Part shown: positions 27,127-40,063 of the stretch, piece by piece | Numbering within the stretch: the first letter of the stretch is position 1 | How the letters are laid out: each line of letters begins with the position of its first letter | Origin: Colius striatus | Taxonomy: Eukaryota; Chordata; Aves; Coliiformes; Coliidae | NCBI RefSeq assembly: GCF_028858725.1 | Contig: NC_084761.1 | Coordinates: forward strand, 32,022,501-32,086,500 | DNA: 64,000 nucleotides | Direction of reading: 5' to 3' | Translations under genes and position numbers: made by a program | The notes under the pieces: model-generated | Told to the model about the DNA's origin: nothing | What the model saw: only the letters and a program-made list of their open reading frames with translations | The model's database searches: none

Positions 27127-28114
27127 CTATAAGAGGGGAATAAAAAGTATATGCAATGAAGTTTCTACTTAATTATTCTACTGTATCTGACATGAAAATA
27201 TTTTAAACCAAGCATATGCAGTAGTATGACAGGATTCTGCTCCAACAACTTGTCACCAAGAAAATCAGTCTAATTCCACAAAACACGCACACTTGCTAGT
27301 ACTGTTAGGCATAAGACAAGTATCACACCAATACTCGTCAGAACTAAACTCAACTTTAAACAAAACAAATTAGAGCTTAATCTCTGATCCTTATTCCAAC
27401 ATCCATCTCCTATTTTGTAGCTTTTGAGTTTCAGTGTGGCCATTATTTCATCCAACATGTATTAAGTGACTTTAGGAGGAACACCAAGTTTACGTAAACA
27501 TCAACATTTTAATGATTACGCTCTGCAGCACAGTGTATTCAGATACTCTTTCTAAAACAAAAAAAAACCAAAAAAAAAAAACCCAAAAAAAAAAAAGAAA
27601 AAGATACTTTTCCCTTAGAATCACTCTTTATTTTGGCAATTTCTAATGTCAAGAGAACCACAGGATGGCGAAGGATGTAAGCGAGATCTGGGAGACACTT
27701 GGTCCAGCCCTCTGCTCAAGCAGCGCCATCTAGAATCAGCTGCCCAGGACCATGTCCAGACAGCTTTTTAATATCTCCAAGGAAGAAAAGTCCACAGCCT
27801 CTCTGGGCAACCTGTGACTACCTGCACAGTGATAAAGTACTTGCTGATATTCAGACACAAAAACGCATTTTAAATGTGTAGCTATCCAAGGATCCCTATT
27901 AAAAAAAAACAGTTTCTCAGACAAATGATTAAATCTGCAAGTACGCTTGGTACAAGGTGAATAAATAGGTTAAAACTCAAACCAATGAGTGGTTTTTAGA
28001 TAAGCAAGTGCTTTAAAAAGCATATAGTTCTCCACAGAAAGCAAGTTTTTGAATTTGCCTGTTTGCCTGTGGAAGAGGAAACAGTTCACAGAGCAGAAAC
28101 TGTGGCTGACGTAC
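27127..28114 (-). other. ELF2 intron, 988 bp, with A-rich tract and CR1
   Basis: GTACGT donor. Holds the CR1 fragment at about 27655-27850 and an A-rich low-complexity tract at about 27555-27603. Confidence 0.7.
27655..27850 (-). mobile_element. CR1 LINE 3' region fragment
   Basis: The plus strand reads GGGAGACACTTGGTCCAGCC, then CTCCAAGGAAGAAAAGTCCACAGCCTCTCTGGGCAACCTGTG in pieces. This is the reverse complement of the CR1 3'UTR (the part just before the terminal repeats). It is diverged and lacks the tail. Confidence 0.8.
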
Positions 28115-28228
28115 CAGGACTCCTGGCATCTCTCAGGCAGGTAGGAGACTCCATATGAAGCAAAGCCTCCGCAGCTTCGATTGTCTTATCTGTGCAGTGC
28201 ACATTACTTCCATGTACTGATGCTTCCA
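28115..28228 (-). CDS. ELF2: ELF2 first common exon of both isoforms
   Basis: 114 nt (38 codons, phase 1 at both ends). The acceptor TTTTCACAG is followed by TG, completing a valine whose G comes from either alternative upstream exon. Encodes VEASVHGSNVHCTDKTIEAA and then EALLHMESPTCLRDARSP, matching human VEASVHSSNAHCTDKTIEAAEALLHMESPTCLRDSRSP. This is where the two promoter-specific N-termini converge. Confidence 0.94.
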
Positions 28229-31200
28229 CTGTGAAAAGATAAAAAAAAAATTAATGAGAACAGATTACTTATGAACATCCACATCTATCTCTATATAACT
28301 GCACTAACTCTATCTTAACATGGAAATCCCGAAATTGTTAGCTGTCTTCACACTTTCCTGCCACCAGCAACTTTTAAGGAAGACAACAGACAAGGAGAAC
28401 TACCACTGTCACTTCTTAAGATTAGGTTTCTGGCCCACGATCAAGTTCCTCACTTCTACATGGTGTTCAAGAGCTCACAGCAGCAGACTTCTGACACTTG
28501 TCTTATGCCTTCAAATTAACCAGAGAAAACCAGATTGTAGTAAGGATGGTTGCAAACTAACACAGCAGAGCAAAGTAGTAGTGCCATCTCCAACTACTAT
28601 CCCATTTAAAATGTAAAAGTCATCTCTATCTATTAGGATTTTTTAAAAAATCAAACACGAAAATACAAGATTTGTTTGCAAAACAGATCTATCCAGTTCT
28701 GTCTTCTGACATCACAAATAATCTGAGCTGGGTTTAGCAGGCTTGGTTGTTAATAAACAAAACACGAAGCATAACAAATAGTATAGGGGGATGCTTAAGT
28801 GATAACTAAAGGAAGAAGGTAAAAATACATCAGTTTTCATAAGCTTTCAAAACTTAAATAATTTTTAATTACTTTTTTCAAGTTATCTTCAACAGAGCAC
28901 ATTAAGTTTGATGCAGTGCAGATCACAGCAACTTGAACACAGCAGCAACATCAAAAAAATACCAACTTAAGGATTAAAACTACAATTCTGTTCAGGGCTG
29001 ATTCTCTGTTCCTCACCATTGCAAAGGTTTTTAAAAGTAGCAACTGCAGAAACACCTGTTGCACATCATCTATGCTGTGGCTAAGGTACGCCAGCTCACT
29101 CCAGTTGCTCTTTCCATTTATGGCCATCTGCTCAAAGCTGACCGGCTCTGGCAATGCAGCCAGCAGCCCGACAAATCTATCTTTAGCGTAAGCAGGGTCA
29201 CCTATCTCCAGTGTCAGAGAACTAAAGAGGATTCAGTAATACTTCTCCACAAAAACTTCAAGGCACCTACCCCATTATTGGAAACGTCCAAGAAAATATT
29301 TGAGATTCATTTAGTGAAAAGCAGGGAAAATACTGCCAACGTTGCTTCTGAAACATGTCACTGAGCCAGCCCCGATTTCCACCTCAACCCTCTCCTGGCA
29401 TGCTATTTAGGGAGCTTTATCTTTCGGAACACTAGATGCCTGACAAAGCTGACATTCCACCATCACTTCACCTCAGGCTGGGAACAATAAAAGCCCACCT
29501 AAGAGCACAGGAAGATCAAACAGAAGAAAGGGGTCTATCTTGCTGTCCCCAGGGTAATCATTAGCAATCAGCAAGAGCTTCAACACTCAGCTGCAGGTTC
29601 TGAGTGCTCCCCATGCCCAAGTAGCTGCACTTTCTTTCCCAAGCAGCAGTTTGGGGCTGTCCTGAGTGGGAGGCTAAACACTGCACTGAAACTGAGTGGC
29701 CCTACAAGAAACCTTCTACCTAAATATTTTTCTTTCTAAAGAGAAGCTTCAGTTGCACAGAAATTGATGACTAAGTTCCCCCCATCTGCAAGACAAAACT
29801 TTCCACTCATTGTCAGAATGCAGGAACAATATTCAGCTAGTCATTATAAATGTAACAATCCTACAACAACATTACAAAGTCCAAATCAGTATTTAATACA
29901 TTCTTATTCTAAAGCATAAAAAAAGATTTAAAGCAGGTCTGCAAAGCTTTTTCACCAACTCCTCTGCCTCTCATGGAGCAACTGGCTGTTCAATTTCCAG
30001 TTCTGCTGGTTACCATTCTTGGGACAACTAGTTAACCTGTTTCTGTTCAGATATCAGGTTCAGTATACAAAGGACTTCTGTAAAAAAAATCAAACAGTTG
30101 CCAAATTTCAATTCTAAGAGAGGACTGAATTGGTTTATTAAAGTTATGTACGCCTAAATGCTTAAAAGCATACAAAATTTTCCTATTTTTGTATTCAATG
30201 CACTTCCTATAGGGTACAGTTTAGATGCTGCACAAGAGATATTGGGCAGAAAGCAGGAACAAGGCAAAAAATATAGCTGAAAGCCATTTTTGTACTTTTC
30301 CAGTACTATGGCATTCTGCTGAGGGGTCAGAGTGGAGGTAAAGGAGGTGCAACCCCTGCTTTCCCAGCATTAGAGCCTAAAGCTGCAATAATCTAACAGC
30401 AACGGGAAGAAGAAAAGGAGCCACACAATCCCTGCCCTTTCGAACAAAAATATCCGCTCCTCAGAAGCCGCTGACATTTGAAAATACTTCACAAATGTTC
30501 TTCCAACATGAGTTACTTAGGATTCTGCTCAAATTTCCACCTAAAAAACACCAAGCAAAAAACAGTAACAGTTCTGGCTTCAGCTGGAACACACAGAGTG
30601 TCTGTCTAGCATGACAGTCAACAAACTAAACCAACGCTGCCAAAAAGACATCTATCACAACACTAAAATAAGTCCTATTAACCAAGTTTGAAGTCTTTCT
30701 CCTTTAGCCAATCCATAGTTTTAGTCTCAGAAGCATTTGTCTACCCTATGAGCATTAGAGTTTTCAGTTGTGCTCAAGCCATATTATTCGGAAAAGTGTA
30801 AATTTATTCCTCAAGACAGATTTTACATAAAACGTTTTTGCACCATACTGATAAAGAATACAACTAGAAAAGATATTCCAAAAGATTAAATAGGGGAACA
30901 AGTTCTCTCAGAGAGGGGACGGGAGAGCAAAAAAAAAACCAGGCAGCTGTTATTGCAGGTGACAAGATCAAGTGTCACCAACTAAACTGTGCTTGTATCA
31001 CAACACTTGGTAGCACTTCTCACAACAAAGACAGAAAAAAGCAAACAAAAGGAGTAGGATTCCCCAACAAAATAAAGCCAACTCATTAAAAGCCCCTGCC
31101 ACAGTAAATCACTGACAGTTATTTACTACTGCAACACCTTTCAAGCTCATATAGCTTGTGCCATACATACATCATTACAGCAACCCTCATCTTCTCTCAG

Positions 31201-34200
31201 GCATCACAACTGTGGATGTACTAAGTGCAATATCACAGTGGGCAGAAAAATCTCTAGCCAAAGAATAATGTGTATGATCCATTTCTTTAAAAACATCTGT
31301 TTCACAAATTTCCTATCATATACCATAATGTGTGTGTATATATATATACACACAAAAAATATATTATATCTAATACATTATATACATTATATTATCAACT
31401 ATGATACCACTGAGCACATATACAAAACTCTCAAAGCTAAACCAGACTGTATTGTTTGAGGAAACAACTGAAGATGTAGCTCTGTTACCTTATATATTCA
31501 CTCCAGGCACAATTATCACTTGTCCAAATGAAGCAAAGGAGTTTAAATGGATAGAAGCAAATTTTTCAGACTTTGGTAACTGAGTTTCACGAGAACTTAT
31601 GTTTACTGATCTAGAACACATTAGAGCTAACATCACCACTTATCTTTGATTCTTTTAAACCAAATCTCATCCTACTGCTCTTATGAAATCTTGACTCCTT
31701 GGTACTTCAATTTAGAACAGTTCACTAAGAAGTCTCTGGTTTGTTTTCAGGGGGAAAAAAAAAGTCCTCTTAGAAATAAAATAATTCTTTAATATCAGAA
31801 GAGACAAGCAGGCTACTTGACATCTGTCTTCGCTGTTGACCTAGTATCTTCTAGCTTCACTTTCTAAACAAAGACTGGGTATGACAAATTATTCAAGACT
31901 CTCAACAGCTGTTACAAAACACCAAACTTGATAACTAAGACTGACTGGGTTGCACTGGAGCTTTACAGCAGAGAATACTGGCAGCATATCCATTCTGTAT
32001 CAATGTAACATAACACAAGAGTAACAAAATTAATTAAAGCAAGCAATAAAGAGGAAAAAGTGGACTAACATTTTCAAAATGGTCTGAAATTCCTTCCTCT
32101 TATCTGTAGAGCTATCAATATCTGCATTTACAAGGTTGACAATTAACCGCAGCACCTGATTTACAATAGCTTATCCTTAAATACTATCAGGCAACCAGAG
32201 CAATAGTTTAATGAAGAATTCACAATTCTGAACATGGAACTCAGTCAAGAGTGACTACACAGACGTTAACACACCTCATTAAAGTTTACTGGCATTCACG
32301 TGCTTGTTTTATCTCAGCAGTTAAAAGACCAGAGTAAACAGCAGTGAAAGGCAGGAACACTGCTTAAACCACATTTTAATTAGAAACAGTTGAACTGCCC
32401 ATCTAGGTAATTCCCAGAAATCCTGCAAGCAACACTTGACTGGAAAAAAAGCCTTTTGAGTTTGCTGCTGGTTTTGTGTCAGATATTTGCTCAGAAATTG
32501 AAAAACAACAACTTGTTTTTATCAGTCTTTCCCTAAGCCTAGTTCTGTTTCCTTTCAGACTTTCAGTTGCATACAACTTAACAGTGGTACATGACCCACC
32601 ACATAACCGCAATCAACAATGAAGACAACAGCAATTCTCTCAAAACACTTGTTCCCCTGTGAGCCGTATGTTATCAGCCCAATACTGCAAAGAAATACTA
32701 GCTACAAAGCAAAAATATATATTTGCAAAGTCATTTATGAGCTGCTTTTACAAGCAGCAATTAAGGTTAACCCTAGGCACTAAAAATTTTGGTCCAGCTT
32801 TCTTCCCACAGCTATCAAACACTCTGAAGTTTTGACAACACTGAGGTCAGCAGCCACAGGAAAAGGCAAGGCATAATTAATATGATCCCTTAGGATAAAG
32901 GATTCCTCTCTTAAATCCACATGACACCATCTACATACATAAATAAGTAAAGTGATACGGTATCCTGACAGGATGATGATGGGAACACTAGACGTGTAGG
33001 TATCTGTATTACTCGCTGGAATGCAAATATAAAAAAAAAAAAAAACAATTAAGTTAGCTGGGCTAAGGATATCAGAAAAACCAATACAAAGGTCATTGGT
33101 TATTTATCTAAGGGTTAGGTGACAAGCAACCTAGAGGCTGTTGACACAATAACCAACTAAAAACATCATTTACTCACTGACTATCAAAAGTAACCTAACT
33201 GCAATCTCCCATAGTAGACAATCCTGCACAGATCAGATATGTGTTGTGCCAGCAAAGCAATCTGCTCTGTGGACACAGGAGAGTGTCTAAATGCTTGTGA
33301 CAGACTCCATTCCTGTCTGCAGCAAAACAGTCTGGTGTTGATTTGCTGTGTGGTTTGTGTGTCTCAAGGGTTTGGCCCTCCCCTCAAAAAACCCTGGCTG
33401 TTTTTACACATTAAACCATTATGAAGACTAGGTGACTTGCACTCCTTTTTAAAAGGGGTACCTTAATACCTTGGTCAGTGAAGGTCATTCACCTCTAGGA
33501 CACGGTAATGCTTGTACAAATCTACTACCATGTAAACCAGTAAGAGATACTCTCCATTAGTGTGTGTTCCAGTGCCAGCCATGCAGCTCACTACCTACAA
33601 TGCTATACGCTGTGCCACAGTGCATGATTTCCAAGGACTGCTTTAAAAAGGTGAGCTCCGTGTTTTGAAACAAAATCACCACTGGTACACCTTCAGTAGA
33701 GAAAGTTTGTCATCACATCTGTGTTTCTGAGCAGTGCAACCTGTCTAACATTTTCTCCGGAGCTGTACCAAACTTAAAGGCAAATCCCAGGATCACCGAA
33801 GTGTTCTCTTGTCAGAAGTGGCAGGTTTAACAAAATCAAAAGCAGTCAAACCGCAGCCAAAACACGTGTCGGCGAAGTGCCAGAGCTCGGGTAAACGGCC
33901 TTTCTCCTGGCAGCTACGGGGGTTCGGCAGCGGCCTTTGAGGTCCGATCGTGCGGAGAAGTGGCCAGGAGGTGAGCAGCACCTGCAGAGGCCGGCGGCAG
34001 TGACCGGCCCCGCGCCTCCCTGGCCGGCTGCGATCCCTTCTCGCCATCCGTGCGTCAGGGGGACGGCGGCTCCCGCTGCCCCTGACCCGCCCGCCGGGAT
34101 AGGCTGCCACGTGCCGCCCGGCGGCGGCGGCGCCCCCACTTCCGTGTTTACACTCCGCTTCCCTCCAATTCCGTGCGCGCCCCATCAGAGCCGCGGGGAG

Positions 34201-35010
34201 CCGCCACTCCGACGCCCGCCGCGCGCCCATTGGCGGCCGCCGGGCCCCGCCCCGCCCCGCCGCTCTCCGGCCGCCAACGGCGACGGCCCCCATTGGCGCG
34301 CGGCGGGCGCCACTCCCCTCGCGCTCGGGGGGCCCTGGGGGAGCGCTCCGTTTCCGCTACGCAGCGCGCCTGGGGGAGGGGGCGCACTCCCCACGCCGCT
34401 TACACCCCCCCCCCCCCCGCCCCGCGCCACACACGTGGGCCGCGGCCTCCTGCCTCCTCCCTTCTCGCCGCCGCCGAGTTTAAAAGGGCACCGGGGAGTG
34501 TGGGGGGGAAGGTCAGACAGCGGGTTGGGGGAGGTGCGGAAAACGCACGGGTGCGGAGCGCCTGGGGAGGCCGGGCTGCGGCCCTGCGTGCGGTGCGCGG
34601 CGGTGGCGCTGGGCCTGGCCGCTCAGACAGCGTGGCGGCGGCAGGGGAGGGCCTGCCCGGGGGAGGCGGGAGGACAACAATCTCACACACTTCCTGGTTT
34701 TCGCCCCGGCCGCGCAAAACCCCGCAAAACTCCTCCGCCCGCCCCGCCACAACTTCGGCCGCGGCCGCCGCGGTAGCGGGGCCCCCGCGCCAGGGACAGG
34801 TGCCGCGGACGGCCGCCGCCGCTGGCCGCCCGCCGGGCCAGCCGCTTTCAAGGTGATCACTTCCTGATTGCCCTCCATTGCTTCCCCGGCCGCCGACAGT
34901 GCGCGGCGTGCGCTGCGGCTTTCCCCCCCCCGCCGCGCCTTTCCCGGCTCCTACGCTCCCGCCGGTCCGGCCTCCCCGCCGGCGCGGTGCAGCCGCGCGG
35001 AGCAGCTTAC
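28229..35010 (-). other. ELF2 intron between the short-isoform start and the common exons
   Basis: 6.8 kb. Contains a TG/TA palindrome at 31331-31354, an unexplained minus-strand open segment at about 28951-29220, and, at its 5' end, the proximal CpG island. No recognised repeat family otherwise; the AT-rich middle part shows only short random frames. Confidence 0.65.
31331..31354. repeat. 24-bp perfect palindrome of TG/TA/CA dinucleotides
   Basis: TGTGTGTATATA followed immediately by its own reverse complement. It is a simple-sequence tract with cruciform potential, followed by more TA-rich sequence to about 31395. Confidence 0.85.
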
Positions 35011-35600
35011 CGGCCCGGATGAGGAGGTCGAGCTGGTTCGTGGGCCCCTCATGCACGGACGTCGCCATGTTTACGCTACCGGAGCGGCTTTCACATTGAC
35101 CGGCGGACGGGCGCGCGCCGGGCACGCGCGAGGACCGTCGGCGGCGAGGGCGGCGAGGCGCGCTCCCGCGGGGCAGCGAGCAGAGGCGGGCGGCGCGGGC
35201 ACCGCCACGGCGCGGCGGCGGGAGCGCTTCCTGCGGGGCGGCGCGGCGCACGCGATCCTTCCGCCGCCGGCCTCAGACAGGAAGTGCCGCGCCGGCACTC
35301 GCCGCCGCCGCAGCGCGGAGCCGCCCGCGGGCGGGGGAAGCCGCCGGGGCCCCGCCGGCCGCGCGCGCCCCGGGGTGCGGGCAGCGCCTCCCCGCCCCCG
35401 CTCCTCGCACGGCCCGAAAGGCCGCCGGAGGCAGCCTCAGGCAACGACACGAGCAGATTCGAGCGTAGCCCGGCCGTCCCGGAGCCGGCACCCGCGGCAC
35501 AGCCCCGGGCAGGGATCGCCTCCTTGCCCCGCTTTCGCCCCGCTGCCCCGGTGACAGCTCCCTGACCACTGCACCGCGGCATTCTGTGACAGAACCCTTG
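33900..35600 (-). promoter_or_regulatory. ELF2: CpG island with the internal ELF2 promoter (short isoform)
   Basis: About 1.7 kb of CpG-dense sequence around the 58-nt start exon at 35068-35011. It includes ETS-type GGAAGT motifs at 34138-34144, 34689-34694, 34859-34864 and 35280-35285, two CCAAT boxes (minus strand) at 34229-34233 and 34292-34296, E-boxes CACGTG at 34108-34113 and 34432-34437, and a run of 14 C at 34405-34418. No TATA box is visible upstream of the exon. Long open frames here (for example 33937-34776 plus, 34400-35251 minus) are products of GC content. Confidence 0.8.
35011..35068 (-). CDS. ELF2: ELF2 alternative first coding exon (short isoform)
   Basis: 58 nt from the ATG at 35068-35066 to a GTAAGC donor. 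Encodes MATSVHEGPTNQLDLLIRA plus the first base of the next codon, matching human ELF2B/NERF-1 (MATSLHEGPTNQLDLLIRA) with one Leu-to-Val change. Joined to the common exons it gives 535 residues. This form lacks the acidic N-terminal region encoded at 48973-48814, and in mammals it behaves as a weaker activator or repressor than the long form. The ATG context (AAACATGG) is strong. Confidence 0.93.
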
Positions 35601-38600
35601 CAGAGCAGCGTTTCTCTCGGCATCTGCCTGACAGTCCTCGCCCAGGCAACCATGAACACATTTGCGTTTCCTTCCCTGGCTACCCACTCTAGAAAAACAG
35701 TAGTTCTTGAGTGGAACGCACCTCCTCGAGAGTAACATTGCTGACTTCAAGAGATGCCTTTACCAGTTAGCTAGAGGTCTCATCCTTTACCACACCTAGC
35801 CTCTGAGCAGAGTTGTGAGGGGAGAAAAGTCACATTGCTTTCTTAATTAAAAACTGCCACCAACAACATTTTTTAGGGTTGTGTCCTCTCCTCTCCTCTT
35901 GGAAGAACAACCTACTTCAGTAACATCACCACAGCGTTCCTAGCCATGCCTGTCACACTGCAGCTGGATGGAAGCAACAGGCACAAAAACATGCTCTCCA
36001 TGCTTCCCAGATGACTCTCCATGCTACCTATTCCTAGAGTAAAGCTTCAGAGACACATGCAGAGCAACTGTGTCAGGAAAAGCACATGGATGTCCTAAAA
36101 GGAGCATGCATGTAGATCATGCATAGGAACTCCTTAATGAATGCCACATACCCCTGATCAGGCTGATATTGTTAAGCTGTTATTAATCAAAAGGATCAAG
36201 AAACCACTTGTTGCCCAAAGATACTTCCCTGTACGCAACAGCTTCATAGCTCCATTAGAAAAAGGCAAAGGGCACCAGCTGCATCAATCTGACAAAAAGG
36301 AATCTCTCCCCGCCCCTCAAGCTTTAGTAGTTCTAGAATCTAGATCACAAGCAGGAATTTAGAACCATGTTTCCCCAGCACAGAAATCACAAAACAGTAT
36401 CCACCATAAATCACCTCCAACTGATAAATTCAGTACCTCAAAGCTTTCATAGTTCTACTGCAACTCTCAAAGAGTTTTAGCAATACAAAACAATGATCAT
36501 ATTCATATATAAAAATAAAATTCTGGCTGTAAGGAACTACATTTGTTAATCATCTCATCAGATAATGAACAAAACCTGCAGGAGACATTGCTCATTCTCA
36601 CATTCAAGCCACAACATCTAAGGGTAAGTTTGTGCTCAAGTTTTGCCAGCTGATCTCTTTACGGACAGAAGCATGGACAAAAAAGGCGTTCTCTGGCCAG
36701 CTGTGATGGCAAAAAGCTCTCATGCAGATACAGCTTTGCCAACAGCAGAGTGCTCCTGTCAGCTTACGTTATTCATCGAGGTGGAACGGCAGCATTAACA
36801 AGAATTCCTGCTGTCAGCATATTCCCACTAGGGGACTCTGCTGTGTTCTCCAACAGAAATTTTCCTAGTGGAGATAAGCCGAAGGACAAGTAAAGGCATT
36901 TTAAGTAGGCACACATTTAAATGTGTAATAAAACTTCACAGTCCTTCATTAAAACATCCTCAAATTGAAGTGGACATCTCATGCAGTGCAGCTTAGCAAT
37001 ACCATAGATTAAGCTTCCACACTGAGTACTGAAATAACTGTGCTCATGTCACTTTCTCCGGTGTACCTGGAGTTGTTACAAATTGGAATTCACCTACACT
37101 TCTCTTCAAGCAGCTATGTCTACAGCAACAAAACATAGTTAAAAATAGTTTGTCAGTTTAGATGCAGATCAAAAGGTGCACTGAGAAACTAAATACTTTT
37201 GAAGAGTACCACACCCATGTCAAGAGGAATTCACATACACTTTGGAAAAAATGCATTCCCATTTTGTTGCATTACTGTTCACTATGAAACTCAGTGAGGA
37301 TTGTTTGCTGATTGCAACTTCGAGCCACAAACTAAAGTGTTTGACGCACATCCAAGTTGTTCGTTCTATCCCCTACGGGCAGAATGAAGTCTTGCCTAAA
37401 ATATGTGCATTACTTGTATAAATGCATTCAAGTAATCTGTGTGTGTAATTTCTGACAAACAACATGCATCCAAAATTAATTTTTTAAAAGTATAAAATGT
37501 CAAGCCCCTGCTTTAATACCAGTTTTATAAGCAGTATTTACTTACTGCTGCGAGCATAAACTTTAGCACAGTGTTTGCCAGTTCACATGAAATGGACTCA
37601 AACAGCTTTTTTGATCCTTTGCTCTCTCTGATCACACAGAGTATCACTGAAAACCCAAGTTTTCAACCCAAGTTGAAAAAAGCCCAAGCCTTTCAAGAAT
37701 ATAATGGAAACAACTACAGTAAGTTCATGAAGTGGTCATTTTGACCTGTTCTTAACTTATTATACAAGTACAGTACTAAAGCAGAATACCATCTTTAAGG
37801 AGGAATGCCATTTTCCCCCAAAATTCTAGTGTTCCATCTGTTTAAACTATACAATTTCCAGTATTTTATGCTCAACACTAATTGATTTGTCATGCAAATA
37901 AAATCTTAGTATTTCAGAGGAAAAAAAGACAGTCAATAAGGGGAAAAATATAAATATCGCTTCTCTTTTTAATCTCTTTTAAAGCCTCCTTTCTAGGCAG
38001 AAGGCTATAAAGAAAGAGGTCTTCAAGTAGATTTTGTAGAGTGGTGAGTGGCTCAATGAGGCAAGATTTACTGTAATGTAACAGGAGCACACAAAATTGC
38101 AGATTATGTTTCCTCTGGCATAAAAAAAACCCAAGAAAAATATATAGGAAGAGATCTCTGAACAGCATCATTCATTGTCAGGCAGAAGTATATTTACTGG
38201 TCTACTAACGTTTTGGGTTTGTGGGATTTTTGTTTGGTTGGGAGGTCGGGTTTTTCTCTTACTGTTAAGTGTACAGAGACTAAGCTTCATTACAATTTTT
38301 TTTAAACCACAAGTTCAGCTGTCAAGATAGCCAGGTAGATTTACATGCTCATCACCTGCTACATCTACCAACTGCCAGGAAAAAAAATCCCCAATCAACG
38401 TGTTCTAATATGCAGGAAAACTGCCAATCAAAACTATGCTTATGATCCACAGGAATGCAGTAAGTCTTAGCTAATTTGAAGACAATAACAAGTCATGACA
38501 TTTTTAGCTGACAGCAACCTCCAACCCTGTGCATTTCAGAGTCTTTAGTAGATAAACAGCTTGGACAACAGGAACACCTACGTGACTTCTATCACTTCTA

Positions 38601-39274
38601 CTTGTGCAAACACGGGAGTACCGTATCTTATCAACTCGTGCTTTCTTGTTAAGGCATATGGACAAGTCCACACTAAAGGAAATAAGCTTCACTGCTTTCC
38701 AATATACACCAGCTAATCTCCATCTTGATTATTTTGAAAATGTGAAAAATCAACTCAAGAGAAAAGTTGGATGTGGTTAATGGCATACAAGACAGTGGAT
38801 GGAGAAATTCAAAACAGAAAAACAGGAAGGTTTCAGCAGATCTGCAGAAGTAGATGGGAGTAGGATCATCAACTACCTTAAGCAGGTTCCGTCAACAGTC
38901 TTCAAAACTCATACAGCATTGAATGGCTATAGAGGAATTGTCAGTCTCCTCTCCCACAGACTCCTATGCAAAGTTGACTTTCCCACAATTCTTACAGTTA
39001 CGTTGAAAACATTCTCCGTTAACAGACTGTAGTTTCTCTTGGAAAACTATTATTTCACAAGTTTTGTAACTTGAAATGCTAAAAGTAAAGCCCTGCAATG
39101 GCGCTTTACTTCACTGACAGCAAATGATGAACCAGAAAGAAAAGACACTGCATATTTAATTACTTTTAGCCACAGAGGATTCCAGCTATATTCTAGTATG
39201 ACAAAGCTAACCTGCAAAAAGGCAATTATCATAAAGCAGTTACTTATTCTTACAGAGATTATTTGTTTGATTTT

Positions 39275-40063
39275 GTTTAAGCAGTCAAGGGTAAGATAGC
39301 AATCTATCAGAGTCCTGTATCTGGGAAGGAACAACCCCATACACCAGTACAGTTTGGGAATTGATCTGCTGGAGAGCAGCTCTGCAGAGAGAGACCTGGG
39401 AGTCCTGGTTGATAATAAACTGAACATGAGTCAGTAATGTGCCCTCGTGGCCAAGAAGGCCAATGACATCCTGGGATGCATCAAGAAGAGACTGTGTCCA
39501 GTAGGTCAAGGAAGGTTCTCCTCATGCTCTACTCTGCCCTGTTGAGGCCTTATCTGGAGTCCTGTGTCCAGTTCTGGGCTCCTCACCTCAAGAGGGACAA
39601 AGAACTTCTGGAGAGAGTCCAGCACAGGGCCACCAAGATGATCAGTGGATTGGAAGATCTTCCTTATGAGGAAAGGCTGTGGGAACTGGCGTTGTTTAGA
39701 AAAGAGGAGACTGAGGGGGAATCTCATTAATATTTACAAATATGTAAATGGTGGATGTCAGGAGGTTGGGGCATCCCTTTTTTGTTATATGTAGTGACAG
39801 GACAAGGGATAATGGAAAGAAGCTGGAACACAAAAAGTTCCATTTAAACATAAGGAAAAACTACTTTACTGTATGGGGGAGGGAGCCCTGGCACAGGCTG
39901 CCCAGGGAGGGTGTGGAGTCTCCTTCTCTGGAGGTTTTCAAAACCCGCCTGGATGCGTTCCCATGTGACCTGATCTAGGTGGACCTGTTTTTTAGCAAGA
40001 GGGTTGGACTAGATGATCTGTAAATGTCCCTTCCAAACCCTACCATTCTATGATTCTATGATT
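39275..40063 (+). mobile_element. CR1 LINE, ORF2 tail plus 3'UTR
   Basis: About 0.8 kb in plus orientation. The region 39440-39730 carries frame-broken remnants of the reverse transcriptase C-terminus ([19 protein letters not shown] and [12 protein letters not shown] are typical of CR1). It is followed by the 3'UTR with GGTTGGACTAGATGATCTG and a terminal CTATGATTCTATGATT repeat ending at about 40063. Several frameshifts and stops make it non-functional. Confidence 0.93.

Noticed and set aside
33937-35554. Long open frames of 200-283 codons in the 34-35.6 kb island
   Set aside because: Same reason; only the 19 codons at 35068-35011 match a known protein and end at a real donor.
39476-39730. 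84-codon plus frame with an apparent protein domain
   Set aside because: It is the C-terminal scrap of CR1 reverse transcriptase, not a host gene.
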